From an uncultured Pelagibacteraceae bacterium (GTDB lineage: Bacteria; Pseudomonadota; Alphaproteobacteria; Pelagibacterales; Pelagibacteraceae), in the NCBI GenBank assembly GCA_902610315.1, contig CACLVA010000002.1:1-64000 (forward strand): a DNA stretch of 64,000 nucleotides. The letters are read 5' to 3'. The notes beneath the pieces were generated by a model. That model searched no databases, was not told where the DNA came from, and saw only the letters and a list, made by a program, of their open reading frames with translations. Within the stretch, counting starts at the first letter, position 1. The number at the start of each line of letters is the position of its first letter. Below are positions 28,297 through 38,623 of this stretch, one piece after another. A program made the translations under genes and the position numbers.

Positions 28297-29046
28297 ATGA
28301 CAAACAAATTATTATTCATAGCAAACTGGAAAATGTTTGGTGATTTAAATTCAGTAAAATCTATACAAAGTGTCATAAATTTAAGCAAAAAAAAGAATTA
28401 TAAAAACGCAAAAATTATTTATTGTCCTCCTTATACGCTTTTAAACAACTTTGTAATTAAAACCAGAAAAACTAATTTAGATGTTGGTGCTCAAAATTGT
28501 CATTATGAGATAAATACTGGACCTTTCACAGGATCAATCAGCTCTACTATGATAAAAAAATTAGGTGCTAAGTATGTTATAATTGGCCACTCTGAAAATA
28601 GATCTAATGGTGAAACTAATAGTTTAATCAATAAAAAAATTCATAGTGCAATTTTGAATAACTTAAATGTAATTTTTTGCATTGGAGAAAATTTATTTGA
28701 AAAAAAAAATAAGAAAACTAATAAAATTTTAAAAAAACAAATTAACATGGGATTAAAAAAAATTAAAAAAATCGATAAAATTATCTTTGCATATGAGCCT
28801 GTTTGGTCTATTGGAACTGGGAAAGTTTTAACAAATAAAGAATTAACAAAACAAGTAATTATTATTAAAAATATTATTAAAAATAAGTTTAAAAACCAAA
28901 AAACAAAAATTATTTATGGAGGATCAGTAAACAACCAAAACATAAATAATTTAAAACAAATTAAGGAAATAAATGGTTTTTTGATAGGTGGAGCATCTCA
29001 AAATTCGAAAAAATTTATTGATATAATTAAAAAAACAATTAATTAA
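28297..29046 (+). CDS. tpiA: Triosephosphate isomerase
   Basis: Interconverts dihydroxyacetone phosphate and glyceraldehyde 3-phosphate (249 aa). Motifs: FIANWKMFG with the catalytic Lys, GHSENR with the catalytic His, and YEPVWSIGTGKVL with the catalytic Glu and the flexible loop; the phosphate site IIYGGSVN and FLIGGAS are also present. It is the first gene of a plus-strand run. Confidence 0.97.
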   Translation: MTNKLLFIANWKMFGDLNSVKSIQSVINLSKKKNYKNAKIIYCPPYTLLNNFVIKTRKTNLDVGAQNCHYEINTGPFTGSISSTMIKKLGAKYVIIGHSENRSNGETNSLINKKIHSAILNNLNVIFCIGENLFEKKNKKTNKILKKQINMGLKKIKKIDKIIFAYEPVWSIGTGKVLTNKELTKQVIIIKNIIKNKFKNQKTKIIYGGSVNNQNINNLKQIKEINGFLIGGASQNSKKFIDIIKKTIN

Positions 29047-29051
29047 ACGTC

Positions 29052-29354
29052 ATGGAAAATATATTACTTACATTAAATATAATACTTGCGTTAATATTAG
29101 TTATACTCGTCCTATTCCAGCAATCAGAGGGTGGAGCATTAGGTATTGGCGTTAGTCAGGAAAATTATATGTTTTCAAGATCAACTGGTAATTTTTTCAC
29201 TAAAGCTACCGCTTTAGTAGCGACTTTATTCATAATCTGTAGTTTGTGTCTTACAATTCTCTCAAATAAAGAATTAGAACCTGAGAAGTCTTTATTAGAT
29301 AAAATTGAGCAAAAAACCGACAGTGATGCTCCTAAGATACCTCAAAATAATTAA
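29052..29354 (+). CDS. secG: Preprotein translocase subunit SecG
   Basis: Small inner-membrane subunit of SecYEG (100 aa). Two TM helices (about 4-22 and 52-72) flank a loop with QQSEGGALGIG, typical of SecG, and a short acidic tail follows. It starts 5 bases after tpiA, the usual tpiA-secG-pyrG order. Confidence 0.93.
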   Translation: MENILLTLNIILALILVILVLFQQSEGGALGIGVSQENYMFSRSTGNFFTKATALVATLFIICSLCLTILSNKELEPEKSLLDKIEQKTDSDAPKIPQNN

Positions 29355-29398
29355 TTAACACTTTTAATTTTTACTAATAAGGGCTATAAGATAATTCC

Positions 29399-31033
29399 AT
29401 GGCGCGATTCATTTTTGTCACTGGCGGCGTGGTTTCTTCACTTGGAAAAGGACTGTCATCTGCTTCATTAGGATATTTGCTTAAATCTCAAGGTTATAAA
29501 GTAAGAATTAGAAAAATGGATCCTTATTTAAATGTTGATCCTGGCACAATGAGTCCATTTCAGCATGGCGAAGTATTTGTTACTGACGATGGAGCTGAAA
29601 CCGACTTAGATCTAGGACATTATGAAAGGTTTACAAATATATCTGCAAAAAAAAGCGATAATATTACGACTGGAAAAATTTATAGTGATATAATTTCTAA
29701 AGAGCGTAAGGGAGATTATTTAGGAAAAACTGTTCAGGTTATACCACATGTTACAGAGAGAATTAAACAGTTTATTAAAAAAGATATCAAAAATGAAGAT
29801 TTTGTTATTTGTGAAATAGGCGGAACCGTAGGTGATATCGAGAGTTTACCTTTTTTAGAGGCTATTAGACAATTTTCTAACGACATTGGAAAAGAGAAAA
29901 CTTTATTTGTCCATTTAACGCTAGTGCCATTTTTAAAATCTTCAGATGAAATTAAAACAAAACCAACTCAACATTCAGTAAAAGAATTAAGAAGCATAGG
30001 TATACAACCAGATATTATCATTTGTAGATCACAACAATCAATACCATTAGATCAAAGAAAAAAAATATCTCTATTTTGCAACATTCCAATAGAGAGAGTG
30101 ATAGAAACAGTTGATGTAAAAACTATTTATGAAGCACCAATAAGTTTTTTTAATGAGGGTTTGGATAAACAAGTTTTAAAATACTTTAAAATAAAACCAA
30201 AAAAAAAAATTAATCTCTCCCCATGGAAAAACGTAACAAAAATTGTAACTGATAAAAATTTAAAAGTAATAAATATTGCAATTGTTGGTAAATACGTAGA
30301 CTTAAAAGATGCATATAAATCCTTAGATGAAGCCTTAGTTCATGGTGGAATTAAAAATAACGTAAAAATAAAGATAATAAGAATAGAGTCTGATAAGCTT
30401 AAAATATCAGAAATTAGAAAGAAATTAATTAATGCATCTGGAATTTTAATACCTGGTGGCTTTGGTAAAAGAGGCACTGAAGGTAAAATAGCATGCATAA
30501 ATTATGCAAGAAAAAATAATATACCTTTTCTTGGTATATGTTTTGGGATGCAAATGGCTGTAATAGAGTTTGCTAGAAATGTTTTAAAAATTAAAAAAGC
30601 AGGATCTAGTGAATTAGATAAAAAATGTTTTTCAGTTGTTGGCTTAATCGAAGAGTGGAGCAAAAATGGCAAAATTGTTAAAGGTTCTTCTACTAAATTA
30701 GGTGGAACCATGCGTCTAGGTTTATATACAGCAAAATTACAACACAATTCAAAAATAAAAGAAATTTATAATTCTAAAATTATTCATGAGAGACATAGAC
30801 ACCGATACGAGGTAAATATTAAGATGAAAAAGAAATTTGAAAAAAAAGGTATGTTATTTTCAGGCTTGTCACCAGATAATAATTTACCGGAAATAATTGA
30901 ATTGAAAAATCATCCTTGGTTTATTGGAGTTCAATTTCATCCTGAATTTAAATCTAGACCTTTAGATCCACATCCATTATTCTCATCTTTTATCAGTGCT
31001 GCAAAAAAAAATAATGAAAAATCTAACAATTAA
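29399..31033 (+). CDS. pyrG: CTP synthase
   Basis: Makes CTP from UTP with glutamine-derived ammonia (544 aa). The N-terminal synthetase domain begins [20 protein letters not shown]; the C-terminal amidotransferase domain has GFGKRG, the nucleophile motif FLGICFGMQ and a final HPEF. Length is typical. kdsA starts within its 3' end (20-base overlap). Confidence 0.98.
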   Translation: MARFIFVTGGVVSSLGKGLSSASLGYLLKSQGYKVRIRKMDPYLNVDPGTMSPFQHGEVFVTDDGAETDLDLGHYERFTNISAKKSDNITTGKIYSDIISKERKGDYLGKTVQVIPHVTERIKQFIKKDIKNEDFVICEIGGTVGDIESLPFLEAIRQFSNDIGKEKTLFVHLTLVPFLKSSDEIKTKPTQHSVKELRSIGIQPDIIICRSQQSIPLDQRKKISLFCNIPIERVIETVDVKTIYEAPISFFNEGLDKQVLKYFKIKPKKKINLSPWKNVTKIVTDKNLKVINIAIVGKYVDLKDAYKSLDEALVHGGIKNNVKIKIIRIESDKLKISEIRKKLINASGILIPGGFGKRGTEGKIACINYARKNNIPFLGICFGMQMAVIEFARNVLKIKKAGSSELDKKCFSVVGLIEEWSKNGKIVKGSSTKLGGTMRLGLYTAKLQHNSKIKEIYNSKIIHERHRHRYEVNIKMKKKFEKKGMLFSGLSPDNNLPEIIELKNHPWFIGVQFHPEFKSRPLDPHPLFSSFISAAKKNNEKSNN

Positions 31034-31838
31034 TTGTAACAATATTCAAATATCAAACGATAAAAAAATTTGTCTTATTGCAGGTCCTTGCCAATTAGAA
31101 ACTGAGCAACATGCTTTAGATATGGCTGGTAAAATAGCGGAAATTGCAAAAAAATACAATGTAGGATTTGTTTATAAGACTTCTTTTGATAAGGCGAATA
31201 GGACCAGTTTAAAAGGAAAAAGGGGAGCAGGTTTAGAAAACTCATTGCCAGTTTTTGACAAAATTAAAAAAGAATTAAAAATACCAATTTTAACAGATGT
31301 TCACAGTGTTGAACAATGTTCAACTGTAGCAAATCATGTTGATATAATTCAAATTCCAGCTTTTTTATGCAGACAAACTGATTTATTAGTTGCTGCAGCT
31401 AAAACAAATAAAATTATTAATGTTAAAAAAGGACAATTTTTAGCTCCATGGGATATGATTAATGTTACAAAAAAAATTTCTGACTCTGGCAATAATAATA
31501 TTTTAATAACCGAAAGAGGTGCAAGTTTTGGTTATAACACTTTAGTATCAGACATGAGATCTTTGACAATAATGTCAAAACTGGGTTATCCCATAGTTTT
31601 TGACGCAACTCATTCAGTTCAACAACCTGGAGGATTAGGAAATAAAAGTGGTGGCGAACGAGAGTTTGTTCCATATTTATCAAAAGCTGCAGTTGCAGTA
31701 GGAGTTGCTGCTGTTTTTCTAGAGACGCATCAAGACCCAGATAACGCTCCTTCAGATGGACCAAATATGATACCCTTAAATGAATTGGATACTTTATTAG
31801 ATAAATTAGTTCAAATAGACAAACTAATAAAAAATTAA
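31014..31838 (+). CDS. kdsA: 3-deoxy-8-phosphooctulonate synthase
   Basis: Condenses PEP with arabinose 5-phosphate to give KDO 8-phosphate for LPS inner core (274 aa). It has [30 protein letters not shown], the segment [12 protein letters not shown], and GERE. I start at ATG 31014 (MKNLTINC); an in-frame GTG at 30996 adds six residues inside pyrG and is less likely. Together with the lpx genes at 17182-20864 it shows that this organism makes a KDO-lipid A. Confidence 0.95.
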   Translation: MKNLTINCNNIQISNDKKICLIAGPCQLETEQHALDMAGKIAEIAKKYNVGFVYKTSFDKANRTSLKGKRGAGLENSLPVFDKIKKELKIPILTDVHSVEQCSTVANHVDIIQIPAFLCRQTDLLVAAAKTNKIINVKKGQFLAPWDMINVTKKISDSGNNNILITERGASFGYNTLVSDMRSLTIMSKLGYPIVFDATHSVQQPGGLGNKSGGEREFVPYLSKAAVAVGVAAVFLETHQDPDNAPSDGPNMIPLNELDTLLDKLVQIDKLIKN

Positions 31839-31848
31839 AAAATAAATT

Positions 31849-33105
31849 ATGGCCAAAATCACGAAAGTTTTAGCAAGACAAGTTTTCGATAGCCGTGGAT
31901 TTCCAACAATTGAAACTGAAATTTTCTGCAAAAATATTTCGTCGAAAGCAATATGTCCATCTGGTGCATCAACTGGAAGTTATGAAGCCTATGAAAAAAG
32001 GGATAGAAATAATAAAAAATATTTAGGAAAAAGTGTTTTTAAAGCTATTTACTTTGTTAATAAAATAATTTCAAAAAAAATTTTGAAAAAAAATGTTCAT
32101 AATCAAGAACTAATAGACTCTATATTAATTAATTTAGATGGAACAACACAAAAAAAGAAACTCGGCGCAAATTCTATACTTTCTGTATCTATGGCTGTTA
32201 AAAAATTATCAGCAAAAATTAAAAAAATTCCTCTATATAAAAATTTTTTTATTAAAAAAAATTTTAAACTACCATTTCCACTCATGAACATAATTAATGG
32301 CGGTGCTCATGCTAATAATGGTCTTAGAATTCAAGAATTTATGATTAGACCAGACAAGGCAAAAACTTTTTCTGAAGCAATGAACATCTGTTTTTTGGTC
32401 ATTCAAAATCTAAAAAAATTAATTAAAGATAAAAATCTTTCCACAGCAGTTGGTGATGAAGGAGGATTTGCCCCAATGATTACCAAAAATGAGGACGCTT
32501 TAAATTTGATAATAAAGTCAATTAAAAAGTCAGGTTATGTCAACGGGAGGGATGTTTCCATATGTTTAGACGTTGCTGCTAACGAACTATATAAAAATGG
32601 TAATTATTCAATACACTCAAATAAATATACCTCTGTAAGAAAATCTATAGAAGGTTATATGAAAATTATTAGGAAATTTAAAATAAAATCAATCGAAGAT
32701 CCATTTGCTGAAAATGATTGGAAAGCATGGTCTGAATTAACAAAAAGAGAAAAAGGTATTCAAATTGTTGGGGACGACCTTTATGTTACAAATTTACAAA
32801 GATTGAAAAGAGGTTTTTTAAATCAATCTTCAAATTCAATTTTAATAAAACTTAATCAAATAGGCACTGTAACAGAAACACTAGAAGTAATTAAATTTGC
32901 ACAAAAAATTGGATACCAAACAATTATTTCTCATAGATCAGGTGATTCTGAAGATACATTTATATCCGATTTAGCAGTAGGAACAAATTCCTCTCAAATA
33001 AAAACAGGCTCTTTATGCAGATCAGAAAGAGTTGCAAAATACAATCAATTGTTAAGAATAGAACAAGTGTTAACTAATAAAAATAATATGGCGAGATTAA
33101 TATGA
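31849..33105 (+). CDS. eno: Enolase
   Basis: Converts 2-phosphoglycerate to PEP (418 aa). Motifs include ARQVFDSRGFPTIETE, PSGASTGSYEA, NIINGGAHANNG, VGDEGGFAP, the metal ligands in SIEDPFAENDW and VGDDLYVTN, LIKLNQIGTVTET, and SHRSGDSEDTFISDLAVG. The 3' end overlaps the ftsB-like gene by 4 bases. Confidence 0.97.
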   Translation: MAKITKVLARQVFDSRGFPTIETEIFCKNISSKAICPSGASTGSYEAYEKRDRNNKKYLGKSVFKAIYFVNKIISKKILKKNVHNQELIDSILINLDGTTQKKKLGANSILSVSMAVKKLSAKIKKIPLYKNFFIKKNFKLPFPLMNIINGGAHANNGLRIQEFMIRPDKAKTFSEAMNICFLVIQNLKKLIKDKNLSTAVGDEGGFAPMITKNEDALNLIIKSIKKSGYVNGRDVSICLDVAANELYKNGNYSIHSNKYTSVRKSIEGYMKIIRKFKIKSIEDPFAENDWKAWSELTKREKGIQIVGDDLYVTNLQRLKRGFLNQSSNSILIKLNQIGTVTETLEVIKFAQKIGYQTIISHRSGDSEDTFISDLAVGTNSSQIKTGSLCRSERVAKYNQLLRIEQVLTNKNNMARLI

Positions 33106-33398
33106 TAAAAAATATTAAAGACAAAGTTTTATTTATTATTCCAATTTTATTAATTTTGTACTTCACTTTAAATCTTCTTGGTGGAAATAGAGGTTTATTT
33201 TCATACTTTGAAAAAAGAGATTATTTAAATAACCTTAAAAATGAAAAGAAATTAATTTTACAAGAAATTGAAGAATTAGAAAAATCAAATATTCTCTTAA
33301 GTGATAATTTAGATACTGATTATATTGAGATTTTGTTACGTGACAAATTTTTATTAGGTAAAAAAGGTGAAACAGTTTATATAATTAAAAATGAGTAA
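33102..33398 (+). CDS. ftsB: FtsB/DivIC-like septum formation initiator
   Basis: A small bitopic membrane protein (98 aa): one TM helix at about residues 8-25, then [13 protein letters not shown] and a coiled coil (about 40-70), ending [18 protein letters not shown]. This matches the FtsB/DivIC family of cell-division proteins, and the location after eno is characteristic. The pyruvate dehydrogenase genes often found next in alphaproteobacteria are not here; lipA follows with an 8-base overlap. Confidence 0.85.
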   Translation: MIKNIKDKVLFIIPILLILYFTLNLLGGNRGLFSYFEKRDYLNNLKNEKKLILQEIEELEKSNILLSDNLDTDYIEILLRDKFLLGKKGETVYIIKNE

Positions 33399-34341
33399 AT
33401 TTAGACATCCAGAAAAACAAAAAAATCCTATTAATCCAATAAAAAAAAAACCTGAGTGGATTAGATCAAAACTTACTAACAGTCGAGAATTTTTTTTAAC
33501 AAAAAGTGTTGTAAACCAAAATAACCTAGTAACAGTATGCCAAGAAGCAAATTGCCCAAACATTACTGAATGTTGGAGCAAAAGACATGCCACATTCATG
33601 ATCATGGGAGATACTTGCACAAGAGCATGTGCATTTTGTGATGTAAAAACAGGTAGACCAAATAAACTTGATCCTTTGGAACCAAAAAAAATATCTCTTG
33701 CTGTAAAGAAACTCAATTTGAGACATGTTGTTATAACATCTGTTGATAGAGATGATTTAGACGATGGTGGATCAAATCATTTTTATGAAACCATTATGGA
33801 AACAAGAAAAGAAAATCCAGATACAACTATTGAGGTTTTAACTCCTGATTTTCTTAGAAAAGGTGAAGCTTACAAAAAAGTTTTAGATGCAAAACCAGAT
33901 GTGTTTAATCATAATATCGAAACTGTTCCAAGTTTATATTTAAAAGTTAGACCTGGTTCTAGATACTTTGCTTCACTTGAGTTGCTAAAAAATGCAAAAA
34001 TAGTTGATGAAAATATTTTTACAAAATCTGGAATTATGGTTGGGATGGGTGAAAATAAAGATGAAATTATTCAAGTCATGGATGATTTGAGATCTGCTAA
34101 AGTTGATTTCTTAACCATTGGTCAATACTTACAACCATCAGTAAAACATTTTCCTTTGCAAAGATATTATGACCCAATTGAATTTAAAGACTTGGAGACC
34201 ATTGCTAAAGCTAAAGGATTTTTATTAGTTTCATCATCACCACTAACCAGATCATCATATCATGCTGACGAAGATTTTGCTCTTTTAAAGAAAAATAGAA
34301 AACTTATTAATGCCCAAAGCATCAGTAAAGAGAACCATTAA
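33391..34341 (+). CDS. lipA: Lipoyl synthase
   Basis: Radical SAM enzyme inserting sulfur into protein-bound octanoate (316 aa). Both clusters are visible: the auxiliary-cluster [13 protein letters not shown] and the radical [47 protein letters not shown] and the C-terminal [13 protein letters not shown] are family marks. The start overlaps the ftsB-like gene, and the coq10-like gene begins inside its 3' end (32-base overlap). Confidence 0.97.
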   Translation: MSKFRHPEKQKNPINPIKKKPEWIRSKLTNSREFFLTKSVVNQNNLVTVCQEANCPNITECWSKRHATFMIMGDTCTRACAFCDVKTGRPNKLDPLEPKKISLAVKKLNLRHVVITSVDRDDLDDGGSNHFYETIMETRKENPDTTIEVLTPDFLRKGEAYKKVLDAKPDVFNHNIETVPSLYLKVRPGSRYFASLELLKNAKIVDENIFTKSGIMVGMGENKDEIIQVMDDLRSAKVDFLTIGQYLQPSVKHFPLQRYYDPIEFKDLETIAKAKGFLLVSSSPLTRSSYHADEDFALLKKNRKLINAQSISKENH

Positions 34342-34759
34342 TTGTTCAAAAGAAAATTTAATTAATCTTGTATTAAATATTGAAGATTATCCAAAATTTA
34401 TTCCCTATTGTTTGAATGCAAAAATTTATGAAAAAAAATTACATAATAATGATCAATTAATCATAGCAGATTTAACAATTGGTAAAGGACCATTTAAAGA
34501 TACTTATAAAAGTGATGTAAAATATATTAAAAAAGACGATATTATACTTGTCAAAAATATAGATGGTCCCCTAAAATATCTTGATAATAAATGGCAATTT
34601 ATAAAAATAGGTAAATTAACAGAAGTTTCATTTGATGTTGATTTTGAACTAAAAAATAAATTTCTAAATATTCTAATGGCAAAATCTTTTAAATATGGCT
34701 TAGATAAAATAGCTGATGCTTTTCAAAAAAGAGCAGAAGAACTATTTAATAACAGATAA
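34310..34759 (+). CDS. COQ10/RatA-family START-domain protein
   Basis: A 149-residue polyketide-cyclase/START-like protein with [19 protein letters not shown] near the N-terminus, typical of the COQ10 family that binds ubiquinone or its precursors; homologues are sometimes labelled RatA toxin, which this position does not support. It follows lipA, an order common in alphaproteobacteria. It runs tail-to-tail into the cinA-like gene with an 18-base overlap. Confidence 0.82.
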   Translation: MPKASVKRTINCSKENLINLVLNIEDYPKFIPYCLNAKIYEKKLHNNDQLIIADLTIGKGPFKDTYKSDVKYIKKDDIILVKNIDGPLKYLDNKWQFIKIGKLTEVSFDVDFELKNKFLNILMAKSFKYGLDKIADAFQKRAEELFNNR

Positions 34760-35212
34760 AATTGTTTTTAAAACCGTATTTACAGTTATTTTTTGAAAAT
34801 TTTTTCTCGATTTATTCTTAAATAAATATTTGTTTACAAATATTCTTTTCTTAAATTTTAATCCTATGAACACCAAACCAACAGGCTTTTTTCTTGTACC
34901 ACCTTTTGGTCCTGCAATTCCTGTGATGGAAATATTTATGTGACTATTACTTATTTTGCTTAAATTATTAACCATAGACAAACAACATTGAACACTAACC
35001 GCACCATATTTTTTTATAATTTTATTTGGAATTTTAAGTATTTTTTGTTTAGCTTGATTAGAATATGTTACTAGTCCTAAGTTGAAGACTTTTGATGAAC
35101 CACTGTTAGATGTAATAATACTTGACATAAGACCACCAGTACAAGACTCAGCAAAACTAATTTTAAGTTTCTTTTTTTTCAATAAATTTATTAATTTCTT
35201 AGAATTTGTCAT
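34742..35212 (-). CDS. pncC: CinA-family nicotinamide-nucleotide amidohydrolase
   Basis: A stand-alone C-terminal CinA domain (156 aa) predicted to deamidate NMN. It has ISFAESCTGGLMSSIIT with the catalytic Ser region, AVSVQCCLSMV where homologues have AVS.. and GIAGPKGGTRKKPVGLVFI. I start at the ATG ending at 35212 (MTNSKKLI) rather than the upstream one at 35239, which would deepen the overlap with pgpA and add a hydrophobic extension not seen in the family. The gene order ispDF-pgpA-cinA is common in alphaproteobacteria. Confidence 0.86.
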   Translation of the reverse strand: MTNSKKLINLLKKKKLKISFAESCTGGLMSSIITSNSGSSKVFNLGLVTYSNQAKQKILKIPNKIIKKYGAVSVQCCLSMVNNLSKISNSHINISITGIAGPKGGTRKKPVGLVFIGLKFKKRIFVNKYLFKNKSRKNFQKITVNTVLKTILSVIK

Positions 35213-35699
35213 AAATAATAATAAATATATACAATACAATAGTTGTAAAAATTCCTGCTACAATATCATCAAAAACAACACCAAAACCATTTTTATAATT
35301 ATTGTCTATATAACTTATAGGAAAGGGCTTAAGAATATCAAAAAACCTGAAACCAATGAATGAAATTAATACTATTATAACAAAAAAATTTATTGATACT
35401 GATGCTTCAAATAAAATTACATAAAAAAATAATATTGGTATAGATTGACCTAAATATTCATCAATTACTATTTCTTTTGAGTCCACTTCTTCAAATTCAT
35501 CTTTTAAAAGATTTATAAAATAAATAGATACTAACAAAATAAGTAAAAAAATTAAAAATAAACTCAAATAATGAACTTTAAAATAAAAAAAAAATATATA
35601 AAGAAATGAGGTAATAGCTGAGGCAACGGTTCCTGGAAAGTTTCCTAACTTACCGATATTAAACATAGTCAAAATTAATTTACCGGATTTTTTAATCAT
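35199..35699 (-). CDS. pgpA: Phosphatidylglycerophosphatase A
   Basis: Membrane phosphatase producing phosphatidylglycerol (166 aa). The N-terminal NIGKLGNFPGTVASAI motif is diagnostic, DEYLGQSIPI and FFDILKPFPISYIDN follow, and VFDDIVAGIFTTIVL lies near the end, among four hydrophobic helices. It overlaps ispDF by 8 bases and the cinA-like gene by 14. Confidence 0.93.
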   Translation of the reverse strand: MIKKSGKLILTMFNIGKLGNFPGTVASAITSFLYIFFFYFKVHYLSLFLIFLLILLVSIYFINLLKDEFEEVDSKEIVIDEYLGQSIPILFFYVILFEASVSINFFVIIVLISFIGFRFFDILKPFPISYIDNNYKNGFGVVFDDIVAGIFTTIVLYIFIIIYDKF

Positions 35700-36807
35700 A
35701 ATTTTTTTTTATTGATGCGATTACCTCACAGGCAATTGCTTTTTCTTTACCTATAACACCTAGTTTTTCAGCAGTTTTTCCTTTTAAATTTATCTTGTTC
35801 TTATTTATCCTACATAATTTTGAGATTGATAAAATTATTTTTTTTTTAAGTTTTTTTAACTTAGGTGTCTGAGTAATAACATTTATATCAATATTATTTA
35901 TATCAAATTTTTTTGATTTAATATCTTTTATAACTTTATTTAACAATATAGTGGATCTTATATTTTTATATTTCTTACTTTTATCTGAGAATTTTTCACC
36001 GATATCACCCATTCTACAAGCACCTAGAATTGCATCTGTTATAGCATGAAGAATAGGATCGCCATCAGAATGACCCAATGTACCTAATTTTGATTTAACT
36101 TTAATTCCACCAAGATACATTTTTCTTCCAGGAACTAATCTATGCACATCAAAACCAATCCCATAAAATATTTTGTTTTCTATTGTGTCTTTTAAAGTAG
36201 TTATTTTATGATTTTTTTCTTCACCTTTAATTAATTTAATTTTTTTATTTGCGTTAATTAAAAGACTCGAATCATCTGTAGTTTCTTTGTTAACTTTATT
36301 CTGTAATTCCATAAGAACTTTGTATTTAAATGCCTGGGGTGTTTGTGAAAAAAAAATTTTTTTTCTGTCTAGATTATGTATCTTTTTATTATTTTTTAGT
36401 TTTGGAGTGTCAGTACTTTTAATGATAGGAATTGCACCATCATTCAATTTTAGGGCTTTTAATAATTTATTTATCAAATTTAATGAAAAATTCGGCCTTG
36501 CTGCATCATGGATAAATATATTTTTTGGTTTATATTTTTTTAGATAACTTAAACAATTTTTTGCAGAATCAGCTCTAGTCTTGCCACCCTTAACAAATAG
36601 CACTTTATTTAGTTTAAGATTTTTAAGGTATTTTTTGTGATTTTTATTAAAAGCAACTACTATTTTTGAGAATTTTTTTGATAAAATTGCCTTATTTATA
36701 GAATGTTTAATTAGTATATCACCATTATATTGAACAAATGGTTTAGGAATTTTAGATTTAAATCTTTTATTATTACCTGCTGCTAATATTATAAAACAAT
36801 TGTTCAT
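35692..36807 (-). CDS. ispDF: Bifunctional IspD/IspF enzyme of the MEP pathway
   Basis: A 371-residue fusion. Residues 1 to about 212 are the cytidylyltransferase IspD (ILAAGNNKRFKSKIPKPFV, VKGGKTRADSAKNCL, IHDAARPNFS); residues from about 215 are the cyclodiphosphate synthase IspF (GIGFDVHRLVPGRKMYLGGI, LGHSDGDPILHAITDAILGA, and GKTAEKLGVIGK). It performs the third and fifth MEP steps; dxr (12762) supplies the earlier one. The fusion is known in alphaproteobacteria and epsilonproteobacteria. It is divergent from ntrY across 31 bases. Confidence 0.96.
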   Translation of the reverse strand: MNNCFIILAAGNNKRFKSKIPKPFVQYNGDILIKHSINKAILSKKFSKIVVAFNKNHKKYLKNLKLNKVLFVKGGKTRADSAKNCLSYLKKYKPKNIFIHDAARPNFSLNLINKLLKALKLNDGAIPIIKSTDTPKLKNNKKIHNLDRKKIFFSQTPQAFKYKVLMELQNKVNKETTDDSSLLINANKKIKLIKGEEKNHKITTLKDTIENKIFYGIGFDVHRLVPGRKMYLGGIKVKSKLGTLGHSDGDPILHAITDAILGACRMGDIGEKFSDKSKKYKNIRSTILLNKVIKDIKSKKFDINNIDINVITQTPKLKKLKKKIILSISKLCRINKNKINLKGKTAEKLGVIGKEKAIACEVIASIKKNYD

Positions 36808-36838
36808 ATAAATTTATGAATTTATATAAATATACATA

Positions 36839-38623
36839 ATGCTAAATTTCATTAAAAAAAACTTATTTATTATAATAATTTTTTTTGTCACATTATTATT
36901 AGGTTTTTTAACATTTTTAACTTTTTTAGACAAAAGCTTTATTAAACTTAACGATCAAAATTTACAATATTTACTAGTTTCTAATATAGCTCTTCTTATA
37001 ATTTTTTTTCTTTTTATTTTCTTAGAAGTAAAAAATTCTATTAAAAGTGAGATAGTAGTAGAGGGATCAAGAGCCAACAGAAAATACATCGCTTTTTTCT
37101 CACTTTTTACACTTATTCCATCTTTATTAATATCTGCATTTTCATTATTCTTATTTTCTTTTGCTGTAGAAAAGTATTTTGATAAAAAAATTACAACTGC
37201 TGTTGATAATTCTTACAAGATTGCTCAAAATTATGTGGGCGATGTAAGAAATAAAATTGAATCCGATATAGTTTTAATTGCTTTCGATCTTAACCAAAAT
37301 ATTAATATATATAAGAATAATAAAAAACAATTTGCTAATTTTTTAAACACACAGAGACTATTAAGAGATGTTGATGGTATTTTTTTAATAAATTATGAAG
37401 GCAAATTGATATTTTTAAATTCTACTAAAAAAAATCTATATCAACCCCCATCTAAAGAAGCTTTAAAAATGGTTGAAAACGATAATAGGCCATTAAAAAT
37501 ACTAAACGCATATGAGAATACTTCGGCGGCACTTATGAGATTATCAAATTATGAAAACACATTTTTATATGTGGTAAAATTATTAGATCCAAAAATTTCA
37601 AAATATCTAACTCAGTCTAGCGAAGCTTTAAGCTTTTATTATACTGTCCAAGAAAAAAGAACTGGTATTAAAATTTCTTTTGCTATTATATATATGATTG
37701 TTGTAACTTTATTGCTTTTTTTATCTATTTCAATTGCGATAAGATTTTCATCTAGATTTTTTGTATCAATTAATAATCTTATATCTGCCTCTAATAATAT
37801 AGGAAAAGGAAATCTAGATTCTAAAGTTCCAGAAATTACAACTGACAAAGAATTGGAAAAATTAAATAAAAATTTTAATTTAATGATAGATAGGCTTAAA
37901 ACCCAACAAAATAAACTACTTGCTAATGAAAGACATGAAGCTTGGGAAAACGTAGCTAGGAAAATCGCTCATGAAATAAAAAATCCTCTTACACCGATAC
38001 AATTAATAATTGATAGTTTAAAAAATAAATATACTTCATTGTTAGATGAAAATAACAAAAGATCTTTTAGTGATAAAGTAAAGACGATCAATAAACAAGT
38101 AAAATTAATCGAACAACTCGTAAATGAATTTTCAGATTTTGCAAGAATGCCAAAACCTATTTTTAAAAAATTAAATTTATATAAAATAATTAACGATACT
38201 TTAAAATTAATGAAAATAAACGATGATTCTATAGATATTAGATTTAAGTGCTCAGATAAAATTTTTATCAAAGCAGATAATGAGCAAATTAATCGTGTGT
38301 TTATAAATTTAATTAAAAATTCGATAGAAAGTTTAAATGAAAAACACCAAAAAATTAGTGATTTTGATAAAAAAATCAATATAGAAATAAATGAAATTAA
38401 TGATTATATAGAAATCTTAATTATAGATAATGGTACAGGATTTAAAAATAAAAATCTATCAGACGTCATCAAACCATATTTTACGACAAAAAAAAATGGT
38501 AGTGGCTTAGGTTTGTCTATCGTAGTAAAAATAATTAATGACCATAATGGAACAATTGATTTCGTGGATTATAATAAAGGTGCAAAAATTAAATTAACTT
38601 TCCCAAAACTAAATGACAGCTGA
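36839..38623 (+). CDS. ntrY: NtrY-like membrane sensor histidine kinase
   Basis: Sensor kinase (594 aa) with N-terminal TM helices (about 9-30, 45-62, 85-108), an extracytoplasmic region, another TM at 279-302, a HAMP domain (about 303-355), the phospho-acceptor H378 in KIAHEIKNPLTPIQ, and an ATPase domain with NLIKNSIESL, IDNGTGFKNKNL and GSGLGLSIV. It is paired with ntrX, whose start lies in its 3' end (11-base overlap). The signal is unknown; homologues have been tied to nitrogen and redox status. There is no clear separate PAS domain between HAMP and H378. Confidence 0.9.
   Translation: MLNFIKKNLFIIIIFFVTLLLGFLTFLTFLDKSFIKLNDQNLQYLLVSNIALLIIFFLFIFLEVKNSIKSEIVVEGSRANRKYIAFFSLFTLIPSLLISAFSLFLFSFAVEKYFDKKITTAVDNSYKIAQNYVGDVRNKIESDIVLIAFDLNQNINIYKNNKKQFANFLNTQRLLRDVDGIFLINYEGKLIFLNSTKKNLYQPPSKEALKMVENDNRPLKILNAYENTSAALMRLSNYENTFLYVVKLLDPKISKYLTQSSEALSFYYTVQEKRTGIKISFAIIYMIVVTLLLFLSISIAIRFSSRFFVSINNLISASNNIGKGNLDSKVPEITTDKELEKLNKNFNLMIDRLKTQQNKLLANERHEAWENVARKIAHEIKNPLTPIQLIIDSLKNKYTSLLDENNKRSFSDKVKTINKQVKLIEQLVNEFSDFARMPKPIFKKLNLYKIINDTLKLMKINDDSIDIRFKCSDKIFIKADNEQINRVFINLIKNSIESLNEKHQKISDFDKKINIEINEINDYIEILIIDNGTGFKNKNLSDVIKPYFTTKKNGSGLGLSIVVKIINDHNGTIDFVDYNKGAKIKLTFPKLNDS

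Noticed and set aside
31465-31764. 99-residue minus-strand ORF opposite kdsA
   Set aside because: It lies wholly inside a well-supported kdsA reading frame, has a low-complexity Leu/Gln composition, and has no start context. It is a frame shadow.
33354-33716. 120-residue minus-strand ORF opposite lipA
   Set aside because: A Phe/Cys-rich shadow of the conserved lipA frame, with no family features.
35082-35363. 93-residue plus-strand ORF opposite pncC and pgpA
   Set aside because: Low-complexity Asn/Ile/Lys tail and full overlap with two recognised genes.
37969-38379. 136-residue minus-strand ORF opposite ntrY
   Set aside because: It overlaps the conserved kinase core; no independent evidence.
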